Of a DNA stretch of 46,543 bases, positions 10,637 to 18,447 are shown piece after piece. Positions within the stretch are counted from its first letter, which is position 1, and the number at the start of each line of letters is the position of its first letter. The DNA lies in assembly GCA_019509985.1 (NCBI GenBank), contig JAEKLF010000062.1, positions 1 through 46,543 of the forward strand, in the 5' to 3' direction. Origin of the DNA: Burkholderiales bacterium (GTDB taxonomy: Bacteria; Pseudomonadota; Gammaproteobacteria; Burkholderiales; Burkholderiaceae_C). Both the position numbers and the translations under genes were made by a program. The notes under the pieces were generated by a model. It did not search any database. It was not told where the DNA came from and worked only from the letters and a program-made list of their open reading frames with translations.

Positions 10637-11656
10637 TCAGGAGGTTTTGGCCGGTACATCGCCGAGCTTGATCGTGCCGCAAGGCACGTCAATCAGCAGC
10701 TCCGCGCCCAGTAACCCTTCGAACCGCTCCTTGGTCAGGTTCAGCTCCAGCTCCCGCAGCCAGGCCAGCAGCGGCAGGCGGTTGGCGTTGGACTCGCCCA
10801 CCTCGTACACCCGGTTGGCGGTGGCCGGCCGGCCCAGCGTCCAGCGCAGGCGGAACGGGCAGCTCATGGTGTCGAGATTGAATTCGACCGGTCGCGCGTT
10901 CAGGTCCTTCACGAGACCAAGGAACTTGACGAGGGACAGGTCGTTGAACGCGAACTTCAAGTTGCCGCCCCAATGGACGGAAAACTGCTGCTCAATCCCG
11001 GTCCTTTGGCCCGCGGGCAGGCAGGGTAGGCGGTATTTCGACAGGTACTCCAGGATGCTGTCCCGGTTGGCGGCGTACATGCTGTCGTAGATCACCTTCA
11101 CCTCCGGCGGCCGATCCGGCGCGTTGAAGTAGACCTCGACGATCAGGTTGCCGTCCTTGATGGTGTTGACGGACCGCGATGGCCGGCTGGGCTCGCTCAG
11201 CTCCAGCGGCTGGCCGGACGAGCGAAGGCATTGCGTATACGACGCCGCCTGGCTCGACGGGACGTTCAGCGGAGGGGGCGACGTCACGCGTCCCACGCCC
11301 AAGGCGTCGAAGGAGAACTCCTGCAGCGCCATGACCGTCTGGCCTGGCTTCAGGCAGGGCAGGCGCATGCGGGAGACGTAGTCGAGCACGGCCTCGTGCA
11401 GGCCTGTCGAACCCGCTTCGTACAGCACCTCCACCTCGGGGCGCTTGTTCGCGTCGGTGAAGCGCATCTGCACCCGGTAGAAGCCGCTCAGCCGCTGCTT
11501 GAGGACTTCCTCCGGATACGCCAGCGCCGCCTCAGGCCTCACCAGGCAGGACAGGGCCAGTTCGCCGCCGCGATCAGGCAGCGGGGTCTGCGCCTGCGCA
11601 GGCTGCAGGCAAAGGCCCGCCATGAGCGCGAGCAGCGCGACGACGATCTTGAACAT
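10637..11656 (-). CDS. Exported protein of unknown function with three internal repeats
   Basis: A 339-residue protein. The ATG at 11656 is chosen because GGGAGGT lies 4 nt upstream and the product starts with a clear signal peptide (MFKIVVALLALMAG, cleavage after AQA near residue 22). I do not recognise the family. The mature protein shows three similar modules, each a strand pattern, a helix and a pair of Cys: C37/C101, C143/C212 and C266/C326. Modules 1 and 2 share VEVxY, then a helix ending in RLPCLxxGQ and an aromatic strand; module 3 is more diverged. The strand-helix-strand layout recalls a TonB C-terminal-like fold, which is only a suggestion. Paired Cys suggest disulfides in the periplasm. 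It sits 50 bp after tkt and 81 bp before gap on the same strand. Confidence 0.75.
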   Translation of the reverse strand: MFKIVVALLALMAGLCLQPAQAQTPLPDRGGELALSCLVRPEAALAYPEEVLKQRLSGFYRVQMRFTDANKRPEVEVLYEAGSTGLHEAVLDYVSRMRLPCLKPGQTVMALQEFSFDALGVGRVTSPPPLNVPSSQAASYTQCLRSSGQPLELSEPSRPSRSVNTIKDGNLIVEVYFNAPDRPPEVKVIYDSMYAANRDSILEYLSKYRLPCLPAGQRTGIEQQFSVHWGGNLKFAFNDLSLVKFLGLVKDLNARPVEFNLDTMSCPFRLRWTLGRPATANRVYEVGESNANRLPLLAWLRELELNLTKERFEGLLGAELLIDVPCGTIKLGDVPAKTS

Positions 11657-11706
11657 CCACACCTCCCTGAGGAACAGGGTTAGGTTTGTAGCGCAAGACC
11701 AGCGCG

Positions 11707-13734
11707 TCACTTCTTCTTCAGCACCGCCTTCACGGTCGCGGCAACGTTCTCCGGCGTGAAGCCGAAGTGCTTGAAGAGCACGCCCGCCGGCGCAGATTCG
11801 CCAAACGTGTCGATGCCGACGACCGCGTCCACGCCGTACTTCCACCAGAAGTCGCTGACGCCCATCTCGACGGCCACGCGCGGCAGGCCCTTGGGCAGCA
11901 CGTGCTTCTTGTAGTCCTTGTCCTGGCGGTCGAAGACGCTCGTGGACGGCATCGAGACGACGCGCACCCGAATGCCCTCCTCGGCCAGCAGCGCCTTGGC
12001 GGCCATGGCCAGCTGCACCTCGGAGCCGGTGGCGATGATGACGGCCTCGGCCTTGCTCTTGCCCTTGGCATTGACCGGCTCGGACAGCACGTAGGCGCCC
12101 TTGGCGATCTCGTCGACGTTGGTCTTGGGCGAGTAGGTCAGGTTCTGGCGGCTCAGGGCCAGCAGGCTGGGGCGCTGCGCGTTGCCCAGGGCCATGGTCC
12201 AGGCGACGACCGTCTCGGTCGTGTCGGCCGGGCGCCAGACGTCCAGGCCCGGAATCAGGCGCAGCGACGCGACATGCTCGATGGACTGGTGGGTCGGGCC
12301 GTCTTCACCCAGGCCGATGGAGTCGTGCGTCATCACGTGGATGACGCGCGCCTTCATCAGCGCGGCCATGCGGATGGCGTTGCGGCTGTAGTCGCTGAAG
12401 GTCAGGAAGGTGCCGCCGTAGGGGATGAAGCCGCCGTGCAGCGCGATGCCGTTCATGATGGCGGCCATGCCGAACTCGCGCACGCCGTAGTTGATGTGGC
12501 GGCCGTTGTTGGGCGTGCCGTCGGCGGCGATGCGCAGGGCCGGCGTGGACGAGGTGTTGGTCAGGTTGGAGCCGGTCAGGTCGGCGCTGCCGCCCAGCAT
12601 CTCGGGCAGGGCCAGCGTGAAGGCCTCCAGCGCCAACTGACTCGCTTTGCGGCTGGCGACGGTCTGCGCTTCGGCGTGGGCCTTGACGACGGCGTCGACG
12701 GCAATCTGCGCGAAGTTGGCGGGCAGCACGCCGGCCATGCGGCGCTGGAACTCGGCGGCCAGCTCGGGGTGGGCTTCGGCATAGGCGTCGAAGCGGGTGT
12801 CCCAGGCGGCCTCGACCTTCGCACCACTGGCCTTGGCGTCCCAGGCGGCATAGACCTCGGCCGGCAGCTCGAAGGGCTCGTGCGTCCAGCCCAGTGCCTC
12901 GCGGGTCAGCTTGATCTCTTCGGCGCCCAGCGGCTCGCCGTGGGCCTTGCTGGTGTTGGCGCGGTTGGGCGAGCCCTTGCCGATGGCCGTCTTGGCGATG
13001 ATCAGCGTGGGCTTGTCCTTGCTTTTCTTGGCCTTGCCGATGGCGTCGTCCAGCGCGTCCACGTCATGGCCGTCCACCGGGCCGATGACGCTCCAGCCAT
13101 AGGCCTGGAAGCGCTTGGCCGTGTCGTCGGCGAACCAGGGAGCCACCTGGCCGTCGATGCTGATGCCGTTGTCGTCGTAGATGGCGATCAGCTTGTTCAG
13201 CTTCCAGGCGCCGGCCAGCGACGCCGCCTCGTGGCTGATGCCTTCCATCAGGCAGCCGTCGCCCAGGAAAGCGTAGGTGTGGTGGTCGACGATCTCGTGG
13301 CCTTCGCGGTTGAAGTCGCGTGCCAGCAGCTTCTCGGCCAGCGCCAGGCCCACGGCATTCGTCACGCCCTGGCCCAGCGGGCCGGTGGTCGTCTCGATGC
13401 CCGGCGTGATGCCCACTTCCGGGTGGCCCGGCGTCTTGCTGTGCATCTGGCGGAAGTTGCGCAGCTCGCCGATCGGCAGGTCATAACCCGTCAGGTGCAG
13501 CACCGAATAGATCAGCATGGAGCCGTGGCCGTTGGACAGCACGAAGCGGTCGCGGTTGGCCCAGTGCGGGTTGCTCGGGTTGTGCTGCAGATGCCGGCCC
13601 CACAGCGCCACGGCGATGTCGGCCATGCCCATGGGGGCGCCCGGGTGACCGGAGTTGGCCGCCTGCACCGCGTCCATCGCGAGGGCGCGGATCGCGTTGG
13701 CCATTTGGGTCGGGGAGGCGGTCGTTGCTGTCAT
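11707..13734 (-). CDS. tkt: Transketolase
   Basis: A 675-residue thiamine-diphosphate enzyme that moves two-carbon ketol units between sugar phosphates in the pentose phosphate and Calvin cycles. The ATG at 13734 gives the usual start ([20 protein letters not shown]); upstream in-frame codons have no family resemblance. Signatures: [32 protein letters not shown] (TPP/metal site), the pyrimidine domain with [15 protein letters not shown], and a C-terminal domain ending VLKKK. Full length. A TAAAAT hexamer at 13774-13779 on the minus strand is a possible -10 element. It is the first gene of the minus-strand unit that continues with the exported repeat protein and gap, and it is divergent from the hemerythrin-like gene. 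Confidence 0.97.
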   Translation of the reverse strand: MTATTASPTQMANAIRALAMDAVQAANSGHPGAPMGMADIAVALWGRHLQHNPSNPHWANRDRFVLSNGHGSMLIYSVLHLTGYDLPIGELRNFRQMHSKTPGHPEVGITPGIETTTGPLGQGVTNAVGLALAEKLLARDFNREGHEIVDHHTYAFLGDGCLMEGISHEAASLAGAWKLNKLIAIYDDNGISIDGQVAPWFADDTAKRFQAYGWSVIGPVDGHDVDALDDAIGKAKKSKDKPTLIIAKTAIGKGSPNRANTSKAHGEPLGAEEIKLTREALGWTHEPFELPAEVYAAWDAKASGAKVEAAWDTRFDAYAEAHPELAAEFQRRMAGVLPANFAQIAVDAVVKAHAEAQTVASRKASQLALEAFTLALPEMLGGSADLTGSNLTNTSSTPALRIAADGTPNNGRHINYGVREFGMAAIMNGIALHGGFIPYGGTFLTFSDYSRNAIRMAALMKARVIHVMTHDSIGLGEDGPTHQSIEHVASLRLIPGLDVWRPADTTETVVAWTMALGNAQRPSLLALSRQNLTYSPKTNVDEIAKGAYVLSEPVNAKGKSKAEAVIIATGSEVQLAMAAKALLAEEGIRVRVVSMPSTSVFDRQDKDYKKHVLPKGLPRVAVEMGVSDFWWKYGVDAVVGIDTFGESAPAGVLFKHFGFTPENVAATVKAVLKKK

Positions 13735-13846
13735 GGCCGAGGCTTTCTTGGGGCTGAAGGACAAAACCCGGGATTTTACGGGGGTGGCCTTCCATGGCTT
13801 GATCCAGCGCAAGGCCCGGGCGTCGCCGCCGCGCGACGCTTGCGGC

Positions 13847-14479
13847 ATGTCCACGCCGCCCATGCCCCTGGCCGTGCGCGTCATCCGCGCCGAACATGAC
13901 GCCCTCGCAGCCATGCTGCGCACCGTGCCCCTGCTGCTGGCTGCCCAGCGCCGCGCCGGCAGCCCGGCCAACTTCGACGCACTGCGGGCCATGCTCTTCT
14001 ATGTCGACGAATTTCCCGAACGCTTGCATCACAAAAAGGAAAGCGAGCTGCTCTTCCCCAAGCTGCGCGCGCTGGCACCCGAGATGCGCGACACGCTGGA
14101 CGACCTGGACGCCGACCACGCCCAGGGCGAGCGTGCCATCCGCGAGTTGCAGCACAGCCTGCTGGCCTGGGAGCAGATGGGCGAGCCGCGGCGAGACAAG
14201 TTCGAGCAGCAGCTCAAGGTCTACTCGGCGCGCTACCTGCGCCACATGAAGCGCGAGGAGACCGAGATCCTGCCGCATGCGTTGCGCTGCTTCGGTGCCG
14301 AGGACTGGGCCGAGCTCGACGAGGCCTTCGGCAGCCACCAGGATCCGCTCGCGCCGCGCGCCGGCCAGGCCGTCGACGCGGCCTATGCGCCGCTGCGCGA
14401 GCGCATCCTGGCGGCCCTGCCGGCGCCGTTTGGCTGGGGGCCGGAGCTCGCCCAGGGCCTGTCAACGCTACGGCAGTGA
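13847..14479 (+). CDS. Hemerythrin HHE domain-containing protein
   Basis: A 210-residue mostly helical cytoplasmic protein with the HHE cation-binding pattern: H17 in RAEHDAL, H61/H62 and E66 in [13 protein letters not shown]91 in DADHAQGE, H133 in YLRHMKREE, and H144 in ILPHA. These are the expected ligands of a di-iron centre in a four-helix bundle. Such proteins bind oxygen or nitric oxide, or act in iron homeostasis; which of these applies is not visible. The ATG at 13847 gives a sensible N-terminus but has no good ribosome site nearby, so the start is slightly uncertain. It is divergent from tkt (112 bp) and converges on the diguanylate cyclase gene with a long inverted repeat at the junction. 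Confidence 0.85.
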   Translation: MSTPPMPLAVRVIRAEHDALAAMLRTVPLLLAAQRRAGSPANFDALRAMLFYVDEFPERLHHKKESELLFPKLRALAPEMRDTLDDLDADHAQGERAIRELQHSLLAWEQMGEPRRDKFEQQLKVYSARYLRHMKREETEILPHALRCFGAEDWAELDEAFGSHQDPLAPRAGQAVDAAYAPLRERILAALPAPFGWGPELAQGLSTLRQ

Positions 14480-14516
14480 GCCGCGAAGGCCAGCCACCGT
14501 AGCGTTAACAGGCCTT
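14454..14516. terminator. Long inverted repeat between convergent genes (probable bidirectional terminator)
   Basis: Arms at 14454-14473 and 14497-14516 match at 18 of 20 positions (core AACGCTACGG / CCGTAGCGTT), with a 23-nt loop. The left arm lies in the last codons of the hemerythrin-like gene and the right arm reaches the stop codon of the diguanylate cyclase gene, so a transcript from either side would fold into the same hairpin. There is no clear T tract on either strand, so it may stop transcription only partly, or protect 3' ends. Confidence 0.6.
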
Positions 14517-17500
14517 AGGCCGAGCGCAGCAGCCGCAGCCGCCCACTCGCCGCCCAGCTGTCCAGCGGGCGGCGCACGTCGCGGCGCAGTTCGTCTTCGC
14601 TGTCGCTGTCGGCGTCCATCAGGCCGACCCAGGCGTTGCGGCCAGCCTCCTTGGCCTCGTAGAGCGCGGCGTCGGCCAGGTCGATGGCCGAGCGCCAGTC
14701 CAGCGCGTTCGGCATCGCCGGGCACAGCGGGAAGGCCGAGAAGCCGACCGAGCAGGTCTGTGCCAGGCGCACGCCGCCTTCGAGCTCGAAGGCCTGGGAT
14801 GCGACCGCCTGGCGGGCGCGTTCGGCCAGCTCGGCGGCCCGGCCGCGCGGCGTGCCGCGGGCGACGATGAGGAACTCCTCGCCGCCCCAGCGCACGAGGT
14901 AGTCGGTGGCGCGGAAGACCTGCTGCAGCCGGCCGCGCATCTGCTCCAGCACGGCGTCCCCGGCCATGTGGCCATGGGCATCGTTGATGCGCTTGAAGTG
15001 GTCGATGTCGATCAGGAAGAAGAGCAGGTCCTGGTCGCTCTCGCCGACCGTCTGCGTGCCGGCCGCCGGCTCGTAATGGCGCAGCGTCAGGGCCGCGTCG
15101 GCGGGCATCTGGCGGTCCAGGAAGCGGCGGTTGCGCAGGCCGGTCAGCGGGTCGGTCAGGCTGGCTTCCTCCAGCTCGATTGATTTGCGGTGCAGCTCGG
15201 TCGTGGCCACCTCCAGCGCCTCGGTGCGCTCGCGCACGCGCGCCTCCAGCACGCGGCGATGGCGCAGCAGCAGCCGGGTGCGCATGCTCACGATGCCGGC
15301 GACGAGGGCGACGGCGGCGATGACGGCCAGCGCCAGGGCCCAGCGCGTCTGCCACCAGGCCGCACGCACGTCGACGCCGATCTGCAGCTCGTTGGGACTC
15401 CAGGCGCCGTCGCGGTTGCTGCCCTGCACGTGCAGCTTGTAGTGGCCGGGCGAGAGGTTGGTGTAGGCCGCCGTGCGGCTCAGCGCGCCGGCATCGATCC
15501 AGGCGGCGTCCAGGCCCTCCAGCTTGTAGCGGTAGCGGTTGCGGCCGGGCTGGCTGTAGTCCAGCGACGCGAACACCAGGCTCATGCCGCGCTCGCCAGG
15601 GGCCAGCACCAGCGGGCTGCCTCCAGCCGGCAGCGCGCGCTCCTCGCCGTCCACGCGCAGCTCGGACAGCACCAGCGGCGGCCGGTAGGCCCAGGGTGCG
15701 AAGCGCTCGGGGTCGATGACCAGCAGGCCACGGGCGCCGCCGAACAGCATGCGGCCGTCGTCCAGCTTGGCATAGGAGCGGAACCAGCCGGTGCCGAGGT
15801 CGGCGCCGTCGGCCGCGCCGAGCTCGCGGCGCTCACCGCTGCGCGGGTCGTACATGTTGCGCTGCGACCAGATGCGGCCATGCTTGTCGAACAGCAGGTT
15901 GGCGCCGAAGGCCCCGCCCACGTCCGATGCACCAACGGCCTCGAAGCGCGCATGCTTGCCGTCGCTGTCGATCATGCGGTGCAGGCCCGTGCCCGTGTCG
16001 ACCCACAGCCGCCCGGCCTGGTCGACGGCCATGCCCAGCACGGTCTGGCCGGTCAGGCCCTTGGGCTCGACCCATTCGGCCACCGGCTCCTCGGCGCCCG
16101 GCTTGGCGACACGGAACAGGCCCGCCGCGCCGCCGGCCCACAGGCTGCCGTCGGGCAGGCTGGCAAAGGCATTGACCTCGCCGGTGCCGCCGACCAGGCC
16201 GGCCGTCGGGATGGCGCGCATCTGCGGATGCTCGGGCGTCCAGCGCATGACGCCGTCCAGCGTCGCGATCCACAGCGCCCCGTCTTCGGTAGGGTGGAAG
16301 CGCCGCGGCACGGCATTGCCGCTGCGCAGCGTCTCCTTCCAATGCCCCTGCGTGTCGAAGCGCAGCATCTGCGTGTCGACGGCCACCCAGACGGAGCCAT
16401 CCTTGCTCTGGCCCAGCGCGTTGACACGCCCCGGCGGCAGGCCGCCCGGGCCGGGCGCGATGTGGCCGATGGGCTGCAGCTGCGCGTCGCGGCGCTCGAT
16501 GCCGCCGGCCAGCGTGCCCAGCCAGATCTCGCCGCCGCTCAGCTGCAGGATGCTGCGCACGTCCAGCCCGCCCGAGGCCGAGCCAATCGACTCGCGCACC
16601 ATGGACAGGCCCGGCAGCGAGGGCACATGGCGCATCAGGCCGCCACCGTAGCTGCCGGCCCAGACGGTGCCGGAGGGGTCGCGCATCAGCGCGCGCACGT
16701 CGCTGCGCGGCGCGGTGCCGGCGCCCGCGGCGGGCAGGCGCTCGATCAGCGAGCCGTCCGTTGCGCGCCGCCGCGACACGCCCGAGGCGTCGCCGAACCA
16801 CAGCTCGTCGGCATCCGGCTGAGCCATGGCCATGACCGGCCAGACGCCCGAGGTGGCACCCGGCTGCGCGCCGGGGCTGAAGGGCAGCGGCTGGCCGTTG
16901 GGCGACAGCGCGCGCAGCTGGCCCTGGGCCGTGCCGACGATGATGCGGCCGTCCTGCGCCTCGCTGAGCAGCGTGATGAGCTGATCGCCCACGCCCACGT
17001 CCAGTGTCTCGATGGGTCCGTCGGCGGCCTTGCGCGCCAGGCCACGCCAGGTGCCAATCCACAGCGTGCCCTGGCGGTCCACCAGCAGCGTCTGCACCCG
17101 CGTGTCGGGCAGGCCGTCTTCGCGGCCGCGGTGGTGGGTGAAGCGCTCGCGCGCCACGTCGAAACGGTCCAGGCCGCCGCTACCGCCTATCCACAGCGTG
17201 CCGTCCTTCTCCAGCGCCAGCGTGCGCACCGTGTTGGCGGCCGGCGCGGTCTCGTCGGCCGAATTGCCGTCACGCGCCCAGCGCGCCCAGTGGCCGGTGG
17301 CCGAGTCCATGCGCACCAGGCCGCTGTTGCCGGCCGCGACCCAGATCCAGCCGCGCGGGTCGGGCAGCATGGCGCGCACGAACTGCTCGGGCAGCAGCTG
17401 GCCGTCCGGGCCGCTGAGCGGATAGCGCCGGAAGGCATAGCCGTCGAAACGCAGCAGGCCCTCGGGCGAACCGGCCCACAGCAGGCCGCGGGCGTCAATG

Positions 17501-17646
17501 GCCAGCGCCGAGACCACGTTGTCCCTGACCGCGCCCGGTTCACCGATGGGCTCGAAGCGCGGCACGACGGCCTGCGCGCCCAGACACAGCGTCAAGGTCA
17601 GCATCAGCGCGGCACACCGCTTCGTCAACAAGCTCATGAGATGCAT
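14515..17646 (-). CDS. Two-component-type propeller sensor diguanylate cyclase (GGDEF)
   Basis: A 1043-residue membrane protein. Residues 1-26 are a signal peptide. About 35-680 form periplasmic propeller blades with repeated GLLWAGSPEGLLRFDG-like and GTLWIGxxxGL motifs. About 690-755 are a Y_Y_Y domain (YRYKLEGLDAAW, YTNLSPGHYKLHVQ). A transmembrane helix follows near 768-790, then a coiled linker, then a GGDEF domain with the active-site motif GGEEF at 921-925. The product-inhibition I-site RATD sits five residues before it. The enzyme should make cyclic di-GMP from two GTP in response to a periplasmic signal. All catalytic signatures look intact. An in-frame ATG nine bases downstream is an alternative start. 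No dedicated effector gene is adjacent. Confidence 0.92.
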   Translation of the reverse strand: MHLMSLLTKRCAALMLTLTLCLGAQAVVPRFEPIGEPGAVRDNVVSALAIDARGLLWAGSPEGLLRFDGYAFRRYPLSGPDGQLLPEQFVRAMLPDPRGWIWVAAGNSGLVRMDSATGHWARWARDGNSADETAPAANTVRTLALEKDGTLWIGGSGGLDRFDVARERFTHHRGREDGLPDTRVQTLLVDRQGTLWIGTWRGLARKAADGPIETLDVGVGDQLITLLSEAQDGRIIVGTAQGQLRALSPNGQPLPFSPGAQPGATSGVWPVMAMAQPDADELWFGDASGVSRRRATDGSLIERLPAAGAGTAPRSDVRALMRDPSGTVWAGSYGGGLMRHVPSLPGLSMVRESIGSASGGLDVRSILQLSGGEIWLGTLAGGIERRDAQLQPIGHIAPGPGGLPPGRVNALGQSKDGSVWVAVDTQMLRFDTQGHWKETLRSGNAVPRRFHPTEDGALWIATLDGVMRWTPEHPQMRAIPTAGLVGGTGEVNAFASLPDGSLWAGGAAGLFRVAKPGAEEPVAEWVEPKGLTGQTVLGMAVDQAGRLWVDTGTGLHRMIDSDGKHARFEAVGASDVGGAFGANLLFDKHGRIWSQRNMYDPRSGERRELGAADGADLGTGWFRSYAKLDDGRMLFGGARGLLVIDPERFAPWAYRPPLVLSELRVDGEERALPAGGSPLVLAPGERGMSLVFASLDYSQPGRNRYRYKLEGLDAAWIDAGALSRTAAYTNLSPGHYKLHVQGSNRDGAWSPNELQIGVDVRAAWWQTRWALALAVIAAVALVAGIVSMRTRLLLRHRRVLEARVRERTEALEVATTELHRKSIELEEASLTDPLTGLRNRRFLDRQMPADAALTLRHYEPAAGTQTVGESDQDLLFFLIDIDHFKRINDAHGHMAGDAVLEQMRGRLQQVFRATDYLVRWGGEEFLIVARGTPRGRAAELAERARQAVASQAFELEGGVRLAQTCSVGFSAFPLCPAMPNALDWRSAIDLADAALYEAKEAGRNAWVGLMDADSDSEDELRRDVRRPLDSWAASGRLRLLRSA

Positions 17647-17830
17647 TTTTTCAATTGGGCCCAGGCCGCCGCTGCCGGCTGGCGCGCAGCGGATTGTGGG
17701 TCAGTCCGCGCATGTTCCGAGGCCGTATCGACCCGGGCGTCGGCGCGCCGCGGCGGCGGCCCTCGTCAGACTTGGTGATTCCAGACCGCCGCGCGAGGTC
17801 CAGCATGGCCGCGTTACAGCGGAGGACATC

Positions 17831-18439
17831 ATGGGCAAGACATCTGCGGTCATGGCGGCGTGGGCGGCGCTGCTGCTGACGGGCTGCGCCAGCCAAGCCG
17901 GCCGCCTGGCGCTTGGCGTCGGCGGCGTGGGCGGGCTGGGCAACACACCGACGAACCACATCGGGCAAACCTACTACCTCGGCGCTTTCGACCCGCGCGA
18001 GCAACTGCCCGCCACCATCTACCGGGTGCGCATCCAGGGGCAGGCGAGCGCCATCAGCAGCGCGAAATTCGCCTCCGGCTGGGTCAAGTCAGATCTGGTC
18101 GACTCGCTGTCCGGCAAGGTCAGCAGCGATGAGGCGCGCGCGGCCGAGTCGACCGACAGCACCAGCATGGACAAGTCGCAGCTCGACCGGCGCCTCGTGC
18201 TGTTCGGCCCCGAGGGTTTTCGCGAGGCGCCCAAGAACCACCGGCTCGTGGTGGTGATGGGGTCCAGCCCGGAGGCCTTCTTCGGCGCGGTGGACGAGGC
18301 CCTGGGGCTGGTGGCCGGCGCCACGCAACCCACCCGCAAGGGCCCGGTTGCGATCGCCACATTGCAGAGCGAGCTGGCCCGGCTGCGCCAGCAGCGCCGC
18401 GGTCTCGATCAGCTCATCCTGCAGAGCCCCACCGAGTGA
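17831..18439 (+). CDS. Predicted lipoprotein of unknown function (first of a two-gene unit)
   Basis: A 202-residue protein with a lipoprotein signal: MGKTSAVMAAWAALLLTGC, lipobox LTGC, lipidated C19. The start at 17831 follows GGAGGACATC, an excellent ribosome site. I do not recognise the family. The mature part has a Gly-rich opening (GVGGVGGLGN), a central segment with YYLGAFDPREQLPATIYRVR, and a C-terminal helix rich in Leu, Arg and Gln (LQSELARLRQQRRGLDQLIL) that may form a coiled coil. The next gene, also a lipoprotein, starts 8 bp after its stop, so both are made together and may act as partners in the envelope. Upstream, 184 bp separate it from the divergent diguanylate cyclase gene. 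Confidence 0.75.
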   Translation: MGKTSAVMAAWAALLLTGCASQAGRLALGVGGVGGLGNTPTNHIGQTYYLGAFDPREQLPATIYRVRIQGQASAISSAKFASGWVKSDLVDSLSGKVSSDEARAAESTDSTSMDKSQLDRRLVLFGPEGFREAPKNHRLVVVMGSSPEAFFGAVDEALGLVAGATQPTRKGPVAIATLQSELARLRQQRRGLDQLILQSPTE

Positions 18440-18447
18440 GGTGCGCC

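Noticed and set aside
11767..13899. A 710-residue plus-strand open frame opposite tkt
   Set aside because: High GC gives long antisense frames. The translation is His/Gly/Ala/Val-rich without domains, while the minus strand is an unmistakable transketolase.
15190..17778. An 862-residue plus-strand open frame
   Set aside because: It is the shadow of the propeller region of the diguanylate cyclase, with Ala/Arg/Gln-rich translation only.
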